7,188 nucleotides of DNA from Planctomycetota bacterium (GTDB taxonomy: Bacteria; Planctomycetota; UBA11346). Shown in pieces: positions 6,720-7,188 of this stretch. Where the stretch lies: assembly GCA_947440715.1 (NCBI GenBank), contig CANETI010000129.1, positions 1 through 7,188 on the forward strand, written 5' to 3'. The position numbers and the translations under genes are program-made. The notes under the pieces were generated by a model. The model had not been told where the DNA came from, did no database searches, and saw nothing but the letters and a program-made list of their open reading frames with translations. Numbering within the stretch: the stretch's first letter is position 1; every line of letters starts with the position of its first letter.

Positions 6720-7188
6720 TTATTTATGGTCTTCAATTTTCCTATCAGACACAGCGGGGCCAGCAATAATCGCGCTGGCAAAACGTGCGGGTTCTTTGAC
6801 ACCTAATTTTATTAAAGCTGACATACCGCTATCAATAAGCGTTTCATCTTTTGTCAGTTGCCCCAAACGAATGCGTGCAGCGGCGACGTGCAGTGGCATG
6901 TGGCGCAGCTCAAACGCATCGATGGCTTTTTTATAATAGGACGCAGCACGATCTGGCTGTTTATTAATTAAGGCAATTCCGGCACGCAGGCTGAATGCAT
7001 AAGCCTCCGCCCACGGAGTTTTCTCGCCTTCTAATTTCCGCACATCGCGTTCAACACGGGGTAATTCCGAACTTGGCAATTCGCCATTCAAAATTGCCAT
7101 AATACCCGCCTGCCCACGAAGGTCGGTCATAAACATACGCTTATTTTGCAATAAATGCTGCATTGCACTGGTAAAGCGTGGCCAACAT
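6720..7188 (-). CDS. TPR-like C-terminal tail of a larger protein, possibly a Ser/Thr kinase; N-terminus beyond window
   Basis: The frame ends at TAA (6722-6720) and stays open to the right window edge. An ATG at 7163 exists, but in-frame codons upstream (reading CWPRFTSA) look like continuous helical coding sequence, so the real start probably lies outside. The visible 155 or so residues are alpha-helical and rich in Ala, Leu and Arg. A TPR-like helix pair reads AYAFSLRAGIALINKQPDRA then ASYYKKAIDAFE (about 7004-6912), followed by LHVAAARIRLGQL. The end, GMSALIKLGVKEPARFASAI, resembles the conserved closing helix (pattern LGVxxPxR) remembered from long bacterial Ser/Thr kinases and related TPR ATPases of myxobacteria and similar lineages. 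No kinase or ATPase motif is in the window, so this identity is inference from the tail alone. It converges on the DUF2236 gene with a 44-base gap. Confidence 0.65.
   Translation of the reverse strand, partial: CWPRFTSAMQHLLQNKRMFMTDLRGQAGIMAILNGELPSSELPRVERDVRKLEGEKTPWAEAYAFSLRAGIALINKQPDRAASYYKKAIDAFELRHMPLHVAAARIRLGQLTKDETLIDSGMSALIKLGVKEPARFASAIIAGPAVSDRKIEDHK

Noticed and set aside
6495..6806. Plus-strand 103-codon frame across the convergent gap
   Set aside because: It overlaps the end of the DUF2236 gene in another frame and the end of the opposing gene. The product is low-complexity Arg/Ser-rich sequence, typical of a shadow frame.

Overview
This 7.2-kb window holds four protein genes, two of them cut by the window edges. 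The left 4.5 kb is a two-gene operon on the minus strand: a large exported DUF1549/DUF1553 cytochrome-like protein with a LamG insert (1265-4456), followed by a Tat-exported DUF1501 protein (start at 1268, C-terminus beyond position 1). The pair overlaps by four bases (ATGA). After a 497-base non-coding divergent region comes a plus-strand gene (4954-6675) for a membrane-anchored oxygenase-like protein of the MpaB/rubber-oxygenase (DUF2236) superfamily. A minus-strand gene (6720-7188, N-terminus beyond the window) converges on it and encodes a helical, TPR-like C-terminal tail resembling those of bacterial Ser/Thr kinases.

Organism: the DUF1549/DUF1553 + DUF1501 pair is typical of Planctomycetota, Verrucomicrobiota and relatives. 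It is not exclusive to them. The clear Shine-Dalgarno sequences, moderate GC content and the DUF2236 and kinase-tail-like neighbours would also fit a gammaproteobacterium or a myxobacterium-like lineage. The phylum is therefore left open. No tRNA, rRNA, CRISPR array, transposase or integrase was seen.

How the genes relate: the two left genes are almost certainly co-translated and both exported, one by Sec and one by Tat, so they probably act together outside the cytoplasm. In other bacteria such pairs are common near sulfatases and polysaccharide-degradation genes, but their biochemical role is not established. The oxygenase-like gene is divergent and has its own ribosome binding site, so a functional link to the operon is only suggested by the shared intergenic region. 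The kinase-tail-like gene looks unrelated. No clearly new multi-gene system is visible. The best second looks are an inverted repeat in the putative operon promoter, a start-site correction for the cytochrome-like gene, and two apparent insertions near the predicted heme pocket of the DUF2236 protein.
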